Origin: Ampullaceana balthica
Taxonomy: Eukaryota; Mollusca; Gastropoda; Lymnaeidae
Assembly (NCBI GenBank): GCA_944989445.1
Contig: CALYLW010000056.1
Coordinates: forward strand, 959,948 to 1,023,947
Direction: 5' to 3'
Length of the DNA: 64,000 nucleotides
Shown one piece after another: positions 38,201 through 45,700 of the stretch. Each line of letters opens with the position of its first letter. Position 1 is the first letter of the stretch. The notes beneath the pieces are model-generated. The model saw only the letters and a list, made by a program, of their open reading frames with translations. It was not told the origin of the DNA and did no database searches. Made by a program: the position numbers and the translations under genes.

Positions 38201-40134
38201 TAAGTCATGATTGGATAGATAGTATATGTATAAAAGTTATTGGTTTATTAAATTATTTGAGAAGTATCCCCATTTTTGAAAAAGGGTTTTGTCATTTTAA
38301 CACATACAGGTATGCTAAAATGCATTATTTCCAAACGGTTTAGCAAGCGGCAAAGGCAACAAAATTCAACAAAACTTTTATTGCATCATATTCCTACACC
38401 TTTTTAAAAAGCTGGTTACATTACACTGACATTCCTGTGGAAGCCCAGAAAGACGCTCTTTCTATATAGAAGATCATTTATTTAATATCCAACACAGAAA
38501 AAAAAGGAAAGTAACATTATGTTACCTAAATTTCTAAATTTTACCACTTTGCCTGCACCGATTTTTATTTTTGTGAAAGGAATATAAAAGAAAGTTTTAC
38601 ATTTTTAATTGAATGTTGCTAGTGTTACGACTAGACGTAACAGTAGCCAGTACGCAATTGCTCCAACTAGTCGTAACACAAGATAGGAATACCAGTGTTA
38701 CAACTACTTCACTTATTTACCAAAATCCACCAGTTAAACTCACGTAGCGCACTCAAACTAGTCGTTACATTAAAATAGCAAACTAGTGTTACGACAAATC
38801 CTTAATTCTACTCTTAATAAATTATTACTATTATCGATTATATAGGTAGCAGACATAGGTCCTGCACCAAGAATTGTTTTTTTACACACAAAAAAACCAA
38901 GGTGATGCACCATCGTCTCTCGAGATGGAAGGATGCCCAAGACAAATAGATCTGAGCTTATTTATGTTTGTATTAATTCTAAAATCTAAATTTAATATTT
39001 AATCAATGTCTCCGCTTTTCAGAATAAGTAGTACAAAAATTACAAATACCAGCACCCTCATTGTGGTTTTTAAAAAAATTAATTAAAATCTAAAAATTCG
39101 TCGTCACTGGGTTTCGAACCACATATCATTATAATTCTTTAACATCAATACATCATCCATCCGCCTATCCATTCATCTAGATATGTTCATGTAAATCTAC
39201 GATTTTTTAAAATTATAACTATTTGTCGTTAAATGGACACAAATCAAGTGTTTTTTTTACGGCGCTGACTTTTAAAATTCATTAATCGGCTTCCCAGTAA
39301 TAATGTTTAGTATTAGTATTAGCATAATTAACATACAACTTTAGTTGTAACAGAAAGCACATTCACTAGTCGTCCCTGAGTCACCCCGCTCTGAATGGGT
39401 ACCTAACACTACACGTAGTTAGGCGGCTGGGTAATGCGTGGAACCCACAAAGCCGTGGCCTGTGAACGCTGCATCACTTGCCAACAGATCATCTGTCATG
39501 GTCTGTGGACGCAACTATCTTCTGCATAGAAGGAGCGTCTGTATAGATAAGATAAGAAGATAATTGACATTCAGAGGTTTTCTGGATTTTATTTATTTGT
39601 TTTTTAGCCTAATTCCTGTTTCAAAGTTGTCAATGACAGTTCTCAATTATTTAAAAATGTACCTCTCTGCTACATAGTAACCTTAAATTTTAAACTATAC
39701 GTGTCCTGAAGTTGTTGTGCTCATAGGTCCTAAAATTATATAAATATTAAATATTTAAGATATAACACTTCCCAGTGACTCTAAATATAATTGACATTTC
39801 ATTTTTTCAGTCGTTTCCGACACAGTCACAGTGTGTCTTTTTGATTTAACAATAGCTCAATTGTGCAGCAGAGAGGTACATTTTAAATAATTAAGAACTG
39901 TCAACTTTGAAACAGGAAGTAGACTAAAAAAGTAATAAATATAATCCAGAATACCTCCGGACGTCAATTGCCGTATTTACCGACACTTCGTTTTTAATCT
40001 ATAATTTAGTTTTAGAAAGCAAAACTCACCACATGATCTTCTTTTTTCTGGGCGGTTTCTATTACGCAGGATAGCAGAGTAGTATCATCAAGTGTAACTT
40101 TATTAGATTTTCTTTGTTCAAATACACTTGCCAT
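20048..40134 (-). CDS. PXK: PXK: PX domain-containing kinase-like protein, complete 14-exon gene
   Basis: Coding exons: 40134-40030, 35527-35339, 35102-35006, 34806-34729, 34473-34400, 34154-34080, 33951-33708, 33371-33247, 31315-31198, 28456-28378, 28122-27993, 27809-27726, 27021 (or 27024)-26931, 20289-20048. Every phase joins, giving 576 (or 577) residues, close to vertebrate PXK. Order: PX domain (about 12-130, with RYSDF and PLPPKK), linker, kinase-like domain (about 180-410) and a basic segment. A proline-rich tract (about 498-541) and a WH2-like end (SALLSSI and LKK spaced as in PXK) follow. The kinase domain lacks the usual catalytic Asp (HLHAGN in place of HRDxxxxN) and has ELE where DFG would be, so it is probably a pseudokinase. 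In vertebrates PXK (MONaKA) binds phosphoinositides on endosomes, affects receptor trafficking and interacts with Na,K-ATPase and actin. That role here is inferred by homology. Confidence 0.97.
20290..24196. other. PXK intron 13, downstream half
   Basis: AT-rich intron DNA without a nested gene. It contains a 170-bp tandem duplication (23,411-23,750). Confidence 0.6.
23411..23750. repeat. 170-bp tandem duplication
   Basis: Two head-to-tail copies (23,411-23,580 and 23,581-23,750), both containing TTCATAGAGGATCACAAATA and ATATTTTTCTTTRTTTGAC. They differ at about two positions, so the duplication is recent. Confidence 0.93.
24197..25705. mobile_element. Tigger/pogo-like element in PXK intron 13
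   Basis: Left end CAGTAGAACTCACTTAACTC; right end inverted CAGTAGAACCCGGTTAAGTC. Both are flanked by TA. No intact transposase; a hAT-like MITE is nested at 24,937-25,565. Confidence 0.75.
24937..25565. mobile_element. hAT-like MITE nested in the Tigger-like element
   Basis: Inverted termini TATTGATGGGACGAT / TAGTGATGGGACGAT. A perfect 8-bp target duplication ATTAACGC occupies 24,929-24,936 and 25,566-25,573. The 8-bp duplication fits the hAT superfamily. Confidence 0.85.
25706..26930. other. PXK intron 13, upstream end
   Basis: No nested gene or element seen. A C-run sits at about 26,739-26,748, and a typical GTAAGT donor lies on the minus strand at 26,930. Confidence 0.6.
26931..27024 (-). 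CDS. PXK: PXK coding exon 13 (residues 467-497), tandem NAGNAG acceptor
   Basis: Ser/Thr/Pro-rich linker (SVSSPPPTPSTPGPS). The acceptor reads CAGAAG|GCT, so splicing after either AG keeps frame and adds or omits one Lys. Donor AGTA|GTAAGT, phase 1. Confidence 0.9.
27130..27600 (+). mobile_element. CR1/L2-like LINE 3' end inside PXK intron 12
   Basis: The frame at 27,193-27,468 encodes INGSAPQYLKELTSEHVSL, then SFESAAPKFWNSLSKFLKEC and INIFLKAFIY. This is the familiar last block of CR1/L2/Jockey-type polymerases (AAPxLWNSLP...FKxxLKTxL). The element is 5'-truncated, about 100 codons remain, and its 3' part has been tandemly repeated (three 46-bp units from 27,456). Confidence 0.85.
27456..27595 (+). 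repeat. 46-bp tandem repeat, 3 copies, at the LINE 3' end
   Basis: Unit with TAGGCTAGAATGGACAGTGT and GAAGAAAGCC, followed by a CATCATCAT tail. It appears to be an amplified piece of the LINE terminus. Confidence 0.8.
27726..27809 (-). CDS. PXK: PXK coding exon 12 (residues 439-466), basic coil
   Basis: 28 codons after a TGTATTTCAG acceptor: LKQVQRISRAKEFHM, then SEEEKKKRRKSRK, matching the Glu/Lys/Arg-rich segment of PXK. Phase 0 at both ends. Confidence 0.9.
27993..28122 (-). CDS. PXK: PXK coding exon 11 (residues 395-438)
   Basis: PLFSDVTLSLQ, KIPSKLKEFVK and KEEIESRL close the kinase-like fold. The donor TTG|GTATTT is weak, but the phases on both sides require it. Confidence 0.9.
28378..28456 (-). 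CDS. PXK: PXK coding exon 10 (residues 369-395)
   Basis: SVLESILTTEACKNGLPSV matches the conserved VLES...EACKNGMP block of PXK. Phase 1 in, phase 2 out at CC|GTAAGT. Confidence 0.94.
28644..30050. repeat. 26-bp minisatellite, about 53 copies, in PXK intron 9
   Basis: Unit GACTACTGACATAGAGGWTA plus CTGATA. Copies differ mainly at one A/T position (GAGGATACT or GAGGTTACT), with rare other changes and one shortened unit near 29,665. The array resumes at 31,127-31,193 after a LINE insertion. Confidence 0.97.
30046..31126 (+). pseudogene. 5'-truncated LINE reverse transcriptase inserted in the minisatellite
   Basis: The frame opens at the RT palm motif (LLFADDAALTAHT near 30,165), then NACKEFGLQISLKKT and VVDSFTYLGSKVS. 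A TAA stop follows at 30,448-30,450. The C-terminal frame at 30,598-30,900 has [16 protein letters not shown] and HLRWLGHVKRM. After a second stop, a broken C2H2-like tail (VCKSCG, GLHSHSRKC) is still readable to about 31,070. The 3' end carries GCATCGTCTCGCAAGACGGA, a tail word also found alone at 38,899-38,936. It is dead: nonsense codons, and all domains before the FADD motif are absent. Confidence 0.88.
31127..31193. repeat. 26-bp minisatellite, remaining units next to the exon 9 donor
   Basis: Two and a half units, the last running directly into the minus-strand donor of PXK exon 9 (GAGGTTACTCAC at 31,186-31,197). Confidence 0.9.
31198..31315 (-). CDS. PXK: PXK coding exon 9 (residues 330-369)
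   Basis: VDVYSFGQCLYEMAMG is the kinase alpha-F region. Donor ATTC|GTGAGT. The 26-bp minisatellite begins immediately inside the intron. Confidence 0.96.
31665..32864 (+). mobile_element. Tigger/pogo-like transposon copy 1, with CENP-B-like HTH remnant
   Basis: Termini CAGTGGTACCTCGGTATAGG and inverted CAGTGGAACCTCCGTATACG, flanked by TA. Inside, a decayed frame starts near 32,347 with [10 protein letters not shown] and ITMELKKEII. Further on is MIVKNKDSIKWANKV, then GTLEHVEKLLLIWITGKQ near 32,570. This is the N-terminal DNA-binding region of Tigger/CENP-B-type transposases. The DDE domain is missing. A second copy occupies 56,590-58,718. Confidence 0.85.
31783..32167. mobile_element. Palindromic MITE carried inside the Tigger-like element
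   Basis: Ends GGGTCGTTCGTAAATGATGT and inverted GGAGCCGTTCATAGATGATG, with a symmetric GTCACAAA interior. Its relics are also present in the second Tigger copy (56,720-57,090), so it was part of the element before both copies dispersed. Confidence 0.7.
33247..33371 (-). CDS. PXK: PXK coding exon 8 (residues 288-329), catalytic-loop equivalent
   Basis: GHLHAGNVVV aligns with the HRD catalytic loop (His-Leu-His in place of His-Arg-Asp, Asn kept). LLELENSVMG occupies the DFG position with Glu-Leu-Glu. Confidence 0.96.
33708..33951 (-). CDS. PXK: PXK coding exon 7 (residues 207-288), kinase-like N-lobe
   Basis: HPYIFPTHFTTANENGS, FLEGGTLRDII, LKKYSNPKAV and YGRQILEALKFLQDKGFPYG. Donor TATG|GTAAGA, phase 1. 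Confidence 0.96.
34080..34154 (-). CDS. PXK: PXK coding exon 6 (residues 182-206), GC donor
   Basis: TEYGPDMYLTVKDLSGIIK, 25 codons. The only in-frame donor is AAG|GCAAGT, so intron 6 (33,952-34,079) is of the GC-AG class. The donor otherwise matches the strong consensus, as is usual for GC sites. Confidence 0.92.
34400..34473 (-). CDS. PXK: PXK coding exon 5 (residues 157-181)
   Basis: GWRIRKHYILIK, then QMLSW at the end. Donor TGG|GTAAGG, phase 0. Confidence 0.95.
34729..34806 (-). CDS. PXK: PXK coding exon 4 (residues 131-157)
   Basis: EIALQHVSMIFRSEPNW, a PXK signature after the PX domain. Phase 1 in and out. Confidence 0.95.
35006..35102 (-). CDS. PXK: PXK coding exon 3 (residues 99-131), end of PX domain
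   Basis: AYLNAITSIP followed by VKKFLDLNNYSSNF. Donor TTAG|GTAAGT, phase 1. Confidence 0.95.
35339..35527 (-). CDS. PXK: PXK coding exon 2 (residues 36-98), PX domain core
   Basis: Encodes EYILRVQRG, the phosphoinositide-contact motif KRYSDF, PLPPKK and DRDFIAERQNGLQ, the most conserved PXK blocks. 189 bases, phase 0 at both ends. Confidence 0.97.
38899..38936 (+). repeat. Solo LINE 3' tail
   Basis: GGTGATGCACCATCGTCTCT followed by CGAGATGGAAGGATGCC. It matches the 3' end of the LINE fragment at 31,085-31,120, with no coding sequence attached. Confidence 0.65.
39096..39165 (-). repeat. Possible tRNA-derived SINE fragment
   Basis: On the minus strand a pol III B-box-like GTGGTTCGAAACCC follows, about 40 bases on, an A-box-like GGATAGGCGGATGG. 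No cloverleaf closes, so it is not a functional tRNA gene. Confidence 0.35.
39370..39557 (+). mobile_element. SINE-like repeat with LINE-shared tail
   Basis: A GC-richer segment (GGGTAATGCGTGGAACCCAC, GATCATCTGTCATGGTCTGT) ending in TATCTTCTGCATAGAAGGAG, CGTCTGTA and a GATAAGATAAGA microsatellite. The terminal block is shared with 5290-5313 and with the LINE 3' end at 61,105, as in LINE-dependent SINEs. Confidence 0.6.
40030..40134 (-). CDS. PXK: PXK coding exon 1 (residues 1-35)
   Basis: Starts ATG at 40,134 (MASVFEQRKS) with VTLDDTT matching the start of the PXK family, and ends phase 0 at GTG|GTGAGT. Confidence 0.93.
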
Positions 40135-41100
40135 TTTTACTAATTGGGGACATTTAAAAGACTCAATCTTAAATTTTTTGTTTGTTTTTATACAGAGCCG
40201 CCATCATGCTTTCTAAGAAACGTCAACAAATTACAAAGGGGCGTGTGTCTTTTGCTCAAAACAGGTATTTGTATGTCGTGTGTAATTGTTAATTTCTTGA
40301 TTATACATACAAAATTGTATGAAATGAACATTTGTAAATAATTTTAAATAATGTTTTTGTTTATTAGGTAAAAGTAGATTTATAATAATTATTATTATTC
40401 CTTTTTTTAACATTTAATTATTTAATGTCGAAAAAATTGTCCTGTATTCTCAATTGCGGCATAAGTTTAATTAAATGGCTGCCTCCATGTGAAATTGAAA
40501 TAGGCGAGAGAGAACTCAACCAAGGCGTCCAAGGTTATTCACAGAACTATTTTGCGCTGAATCTATCCCTTTGAAAATTATATATATATTTTATGGTAAA
40601 TACATTTGTTAAGGTTTTGATTGAAGCTTTAATAAATTAATTATCGAAGTTTTAATTAAATAATTTAGCTAGCAAATTCCATGTCTTTGACTTTTCACCG
40701 TACTAAACTGAGTTTGCCGTTGCCTTCCGCCTTTATTTATTAATTATTAACTTTGTTATTATATTATTTATAAACTTGTAAATTTATTTGTAACTTTGGT
40801 TTTGAATTTCGATTGTTAAGTTGAGAATTACTGCATACTCATACTCCATTGCCTTATTTAATTTTGGCGTTTTTGGTGTGTAGTTTTACTGAATTTACTC
40901 ACTTCACAGTTTGATTCAGTCATAGTCATAGTCATTGAATTCATTGATTAGGCACTTTCGTAAAAAAAAACTTAAAAAATATAAATAACCAATAGTTTAG
41001 TTAAGTAGAGCGTATTTTTAAGTAAATTTTAACACCAAAATTATAATTTTAGGATTTATAGCTTTAAAGTTAGGGAGGCGTTATGTTATAATTATAGTCA
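40135..41100. other. Upstream region of PXK
   Basis: Holds the presumed PXK promoter. A minus-strand TATAAAAA word lies at about 40,186-40,193, some 55 bases before the start codon. On the plus strand a short open stretch in good context (GCCATCATGC at 40,201) runs 19 codons to a donor-like CAG|GTATTTG. From 41,075 a GGCGTTATG word related to the array at 46,455 marks the target site of the next element. Confidence 0.4.
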
Positions 41101-41214
41101 TAGTTATTAGGTACTTCGACAACCTGCGCGCGCCGACCATTTTCGGGGCCCGGAAATCGGCTATTTTCAATCGCCCCGGTCAATTCCGGTACGTCACAGA
41201 GTCAATCGGTAATC

Positions 41215-41246
41215 TTGTTTCCATTGTCTATATAAGATGGAAACAA
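41215..41246 (+). promoter_or_regulatory. TATA promoter framed by a 10-bp inverted repeat
   Basis: TTGTTTCCAT (41,215-41,224) and its perfect complement ATGGAAACAA (41,237-41,246) flank CTATATAAG (41,228-41,236). A GC-rich block with CCGGAAATCG and CCCCGGTCAATTCCGG lies just upstream. Transcription would be expected to start near 41,260 on the plus strand. Confidence 0.6.
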
Positions 41247-41580
41247 TAGGTTTTCAAGTGCCATTTTTGTTAATTCGAGGACGGCTCCTATTCTGATCGC
41301 GCTTTCATAATCAGATTCTTAGCGCTTGGTGCAGAAAAACTTGACCTTGTCACTGGTAAGTAGTAAAAACATTTTTTTCTTAAAAACTATAATGAAGTTC
41401 GCGCATGTTATTAAATGTTTGCGATTATTATCCAATTAAATAGCTATATTTAAAAAATGAAGTCAATCCGATGGTGGCATTTTGTTTAAATCATTCCTCT
41501 AAAGAAGGTATCCTTTGTGTGTTTTTTTCCCGAGCTGGGAGGCATGACCCGGAAGTGATCTGCGTTGTTGTTTCTTAATG

Positions 41581-42828
41581 CAGGCCTGCCAACCCTCCCG
41601 ATTTTTTCGGGATTATACGGATTTTTTACCCATGCTTACGAAATCCCGATAAGACCCTTAATCTCCCGATTTTCCGAGAAAAAAAAATTCACCATGAAAA
41701 ATCCGAATGCGAAAAAATTATAAAAAGAAAAAGCTAATACTAATAATGGCGGTGATGTATTTCGAAAATGAAAATTCCACTTCCTAGGTTTTTTCCTGTA
41801 CTTCCGTTATCCAAGTATTCCAAGCGAACCGCGATATCTGACTATTTCTTCGTTGGCCATCCGATCGTACATTATTGCTTTTACCAGCCTAATAAAAAAT
41901 TTTTTTAAAAAATTCAGCTGTTCTGTGACTTTTAAAAAAAAATGGATGCATTTGTAAGGAGCGCTGCTAAAAACGGTTTCCCAGTGACTGAGCTTCAGAG
42001 TGTTTGTACTAGTACTAAGACTAGTCTAACTAAACAAATAAAGAAAAGACGTCATTGGGCATTGGGACATTCGTTTTCGAAACAGTATCAGTATTTGGAA
42101 AAACACTCGCCTCTGGTCGTGGCGAAACATTTGCAATCTGTGCCAGACCTAATTATCTTTTGAAAGTGGTGGGTTCAATAACAATAAAAAATAGTTTAAT
42201 GCAAAAATTACAACTGCAGCAGATTAGTAAAGTAAAAGTAGTGAATCTACATCTGTTAACAATTACTTTGTTATTATGTTATTATTTTGTTGAAGGAATA
42301 GGAAATTCAGATATGAGATGGAAAGTTTTATTTACCATCCTACTTTTTGGAAGAAATAAATATTTTTCTAATACCTATCTTTTTAATGCCAGATTCAAAG
42401 AAATGTTTCCAGAAAAATTACAATGAAACAAGAGCAATCATCATTAATTCGGTTAATTCAGATGAATGATACTCTTTCTAAAGTTTCTAACTAAAAACTA
42501 GTATTTATCTAAAAGCAAAGCTAACTTCAATTGACAAAAGAACTGTTCAAGTTCAAAAAGGCCACTAGGGAAATGCTGGAAAGCTGAACTCTATGTAGCC
42601 TCTGTTCATATGTGAAAAACATGGTTATTCTCTCGTGTATCTGAATGCAATGTAAACATTTCCAGTATTCTGTGGTGTTCTGTAGACACTTAAATTAAAA
42701 GATAATGGATTTAACTTATTACTTTATATTTATTTAGCATGTAGTTCTTAAACCAGCGCCGTGGGGTGCTGCAACGCCGCGCGTGGACCCCTCTACAGAT
42801 TTTTTTTCTTGGCAGGTTGGCAGGCCTG
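41581..42828. mobile_element. hAT-like element nested in intron 1 of the 41-46 kb transcript
   Basis: Termini CAGGCCTGCCAACC and inverted CAGGCCTGCCAACC are exact and flanked by TTAATG on both sides (41,575-41,580 and 42,829-42,834). The terminus resembles hAT ends, but hAT normally duplicates 8 bp, so the class is uncertain. Broken frames at 41,942-42,426 include a degenerate FAICARPNYLLKVVG segment that could be a decayed BED finger. Confidence 0.7.
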
Positions 42829-43716
42829 TTAATGACTTAAAGGGGCTTACTATTAACGCTTTAAGAATGCTTTAGGAATCCAATTTAAATCGATTGTTTT
42901 TTAATGCAATCTATCGATTTTGGGTGGGATTTTAGGAACACAATAACTAATAAATGAAAATACACAAACAGCGCCATTTTAAAATTATAAATATAGATTT
43001 GCAGACACATTTCATAAGCGGTATATCGGTTAATGTCATTATCATTATTAACTGTCATTGGTTACGTTTGTGTATTACAAAAATAAAATGAATACATTTA
43101 ATTTTATTTTAATAATGTTATTATTATGGACAGTTTTAATATTCACCTTGACCCCCATTTTTTTTGTTGTAAAGTTTGTTTGTTCTATATTCTTACTCCA
43201 CCAAAAGTATTTATTTACTTTTACTTATGCCTATGCCCATTCTTTCTCTAACTCTGACTAGCTGACTCTTATTAATATTATTCTTAAACTTACTAATACT
43301 AATTCTTTACTATTAAATATTATAACTAGTTAATAAATTAATATAAATTAGATATAGTAATAATGACCAATTAAAGAACAATTCAATTGTGGTAAATTAC
43401 ATAGCATTGATCATAGTTATAATTATAAATACGTTATTTCATTTTTCTCTTTCTTTTTTTCTTTTCAGAGATTATTCTACTTCTTGCTCTAGTCTACAGT
43501 TACAGACCATCAATTTAAATAATTTATATTATATAATTAATTTCATTATTTATTCAAAGTTTAAACTTATCTTTATTGATTTATTTCATTATAATTGACT
43601 AGAGATTTGACTTAAACTATTTTTTATCACACATACTTTTTGTATTTATTGTCAATTTTTGCATATACTTGTACTAATTTTCTGCTTAGTAATATTATTT
43701 TTTTTAGGTAACAGCC

Positions 43717-43956
43717 ATGTCTCCACCACTTATTGAAGCACCTGGCACTTCTGTTGCTGCATCTGTTTCTACTACTTCTTCGGATGCCTCCCAACCCAGG
43801 CCCAGTGTAGTGAATTCCTCAGCGCATCCGAAAGAAAATACTGCTCAAGATTATATGTCATATGTTAACACTTTTACATCTGATGAAGGAACACCATTCA
43901 CTAATGGCTTTGTTGATCATCACATCGTAACATCGTATGATGTGTTGTCTACATAA
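43717..43956 (+). CDS. Short 79-residue ORF, unknown
   Basis: First ATG of the predicted second exon, in good context (ACAGCCATGT). The product is Ser/Thr/Pro-rich and disordered (MSPPLIEAPGTSV, SDASQPRPSVV), then YMSYVNTFTSDEG and VDHHIVTSYDVLST before TAA. No family recognised. It could be the stump of a lost element-encoded protein or chance. Confidence 0.35.
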   Translation: MSPPLIEAPGTSVAASVSTTSSDASQPRPSVVNSSAHPKENTAQDYMSYVNTFTSDEGTPFTNGFVDHHIVTSYDVLST

Positions 43957-44559
43957 AAAAGTTATTTTCACCTAGCCATCATGATAATGTAAGTTTATAG
44001 ATTAATATTTTCTTCAAATTTATTCTTATATACACTACAGTAAATTGATTAATAATTTTTATAAACAATCTGTAATTAAACTTTAAAAATAATTTGTAGA
44101 TTTTAAACATTATTTACATTTATTTCAGGAATGTTTAAATATTTGCCTGAAAGAAGCAAAACTGAGGTATACATTTAATGCTGTGAACATGCACATGTAA
44201 GCAAATATTTTAGAAAAATAACGTTTCATATTGACAGCACATGATTTGTAAAGAAAATTTTTAAAAAAAGATGCCATAATAATATAAAAGTCATTAAAAA
44301 ATTAGTTCTAATGTAGATGCATTTGCTTTTCTAGAAAATCAAATTTATCCTGAAAGGCAATTTTCTTCCTGGACTTGGAGCCTGCACATCGGAAATCTAC
44401 TTAACCACTTTATTAATTCAAAAGACATGTTTGGACAACTCTACATTGGACTTGTCGCTACTTATGATGAAATAGCTATTTTCTGCATTTGGAGAAGTAT
44501 CTATAAAATAAAAGGGACGATTTGTTATTTCGAAATTGGATTGCTTATTTTTCTACTTT

Positions 44560-45700
44560 GAGGAATAATTTATCTACATCTACACTGAGGACCACTGGTA
44601 AGTGCTTTCACAATTCTTGATTAGTTTTGTTTGTTCTATTAAAAAAATTTGGGTTAAAAAAATGTATATAGACGTTTTATAAATATATCCAATATCCATT
44701 GCAGGGTATCACAACTGGATCAAACATAAAAGGAGGACTTTCTGACCACTACTTCTACATGGGAGGATTACTATACCATTTGATAATTTATGAACATTGG
44801 TCAGTTTATAGGTTTAAATTTAATTTGCATAAAGTTATGTAACGCTAGTTATTCAACCTTAAGCCTTAAAGATAAAAAAACATTTAAACATTTTTAGTGT
44901 AAATTTATTTCTATATAAATTTATTTTTCAGGACATCTTGAGCAGTGATCATTTTGCAAATACAAAACTGGACACTAAAGGACAACCTTCACACTGGACA
45001 TTACAAAAGCTCTTTGGAAAACTTTTAAAATACTTCCACAATTCACTAGGCTATTTTGGACAACTCACTTATCTACAATACACACTTGTTATTTCTAAAT
45101 CGGACTATACTCATTTGGATCATTTGGATCAGTTGAAATATTTCTACATCAAACTTGACGCTTCCTTGGATTACTGTTTTTTTCTGCATTGGACTTGTAT
45201 TTAAAAATAGGACTATTGTTATTTCTATATTGGATTACAATGAGGAATAATTCATCTACACTGACAACAACTGGTAAGTACTGTAACTGTTTTTGAATCA
45301 TTTTGTTCTTCAATTAAAATATGATTTTCAAAAATAAAGCTAAATTTAAGATAGCAGCTTTAGAAATGATTCCATCGCAGGGCACCACTATTGGATCAAA
45401 GAAAAACTGGACGACATTCTGAAGACAACTTCTACATTGGAGGACTACTACTGGATACACCATTTGATCATTTATAAGCATCGGTTAGTTATTGATAGGT
45501 TCAAATTTAATTTACTTACATTTAGGTTGCCCTAATTATTTAAACATTAACATATTACTTATTACATATCTTTTTTTTTAAATATAGCATATTTGTATAC
45601 CTTGTATTGTAATTGTAATGTTATTTCTATATTAATTTTATCCTCAGGACATCTTGAGCACAAAAAATTTCGCAAATACAAATTTGGAGTGAGATACTTA
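44560..45700 (+). repeat. Tandem duplication of an exon-intron block (about 676-bp period)
   Basis: The order GGAATAATTYATCTAC / CACTG|GTAAGT / GCAG|GG-CACAACTGGATC / CCATTTGATMATTTAT / CAG|GACATCTTGAGCA is seen at 44,567-44,950 and again at 45,243-45,665. Exon edges and splice sites are conserved while introns have diverged. Confidence 0.8.

Larger units (their letters stand above)
35528..40029. other. PXK intron 1
   Basis: 4.5 kb. It holds a degraded Tigger-like left end (37,885: CAGTTGTGTCCCGTTAAG after TA), an array of ACTAGTCGTAACAC words in both orientations (38,629-38,800), a solo LINE tail, a possible tRNA-derived segment and a SINE-like repeat (39,370-39,557). Confidence 0.6.

Noticed and set aside
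37885..38210. Complete Tigger-like element in PXK intron 1
   Set aside because: The left end CAGTTGTGTCCCGTTAAG after TA looks right, but no matching right terminus was found, so only a fragment can be claimed.
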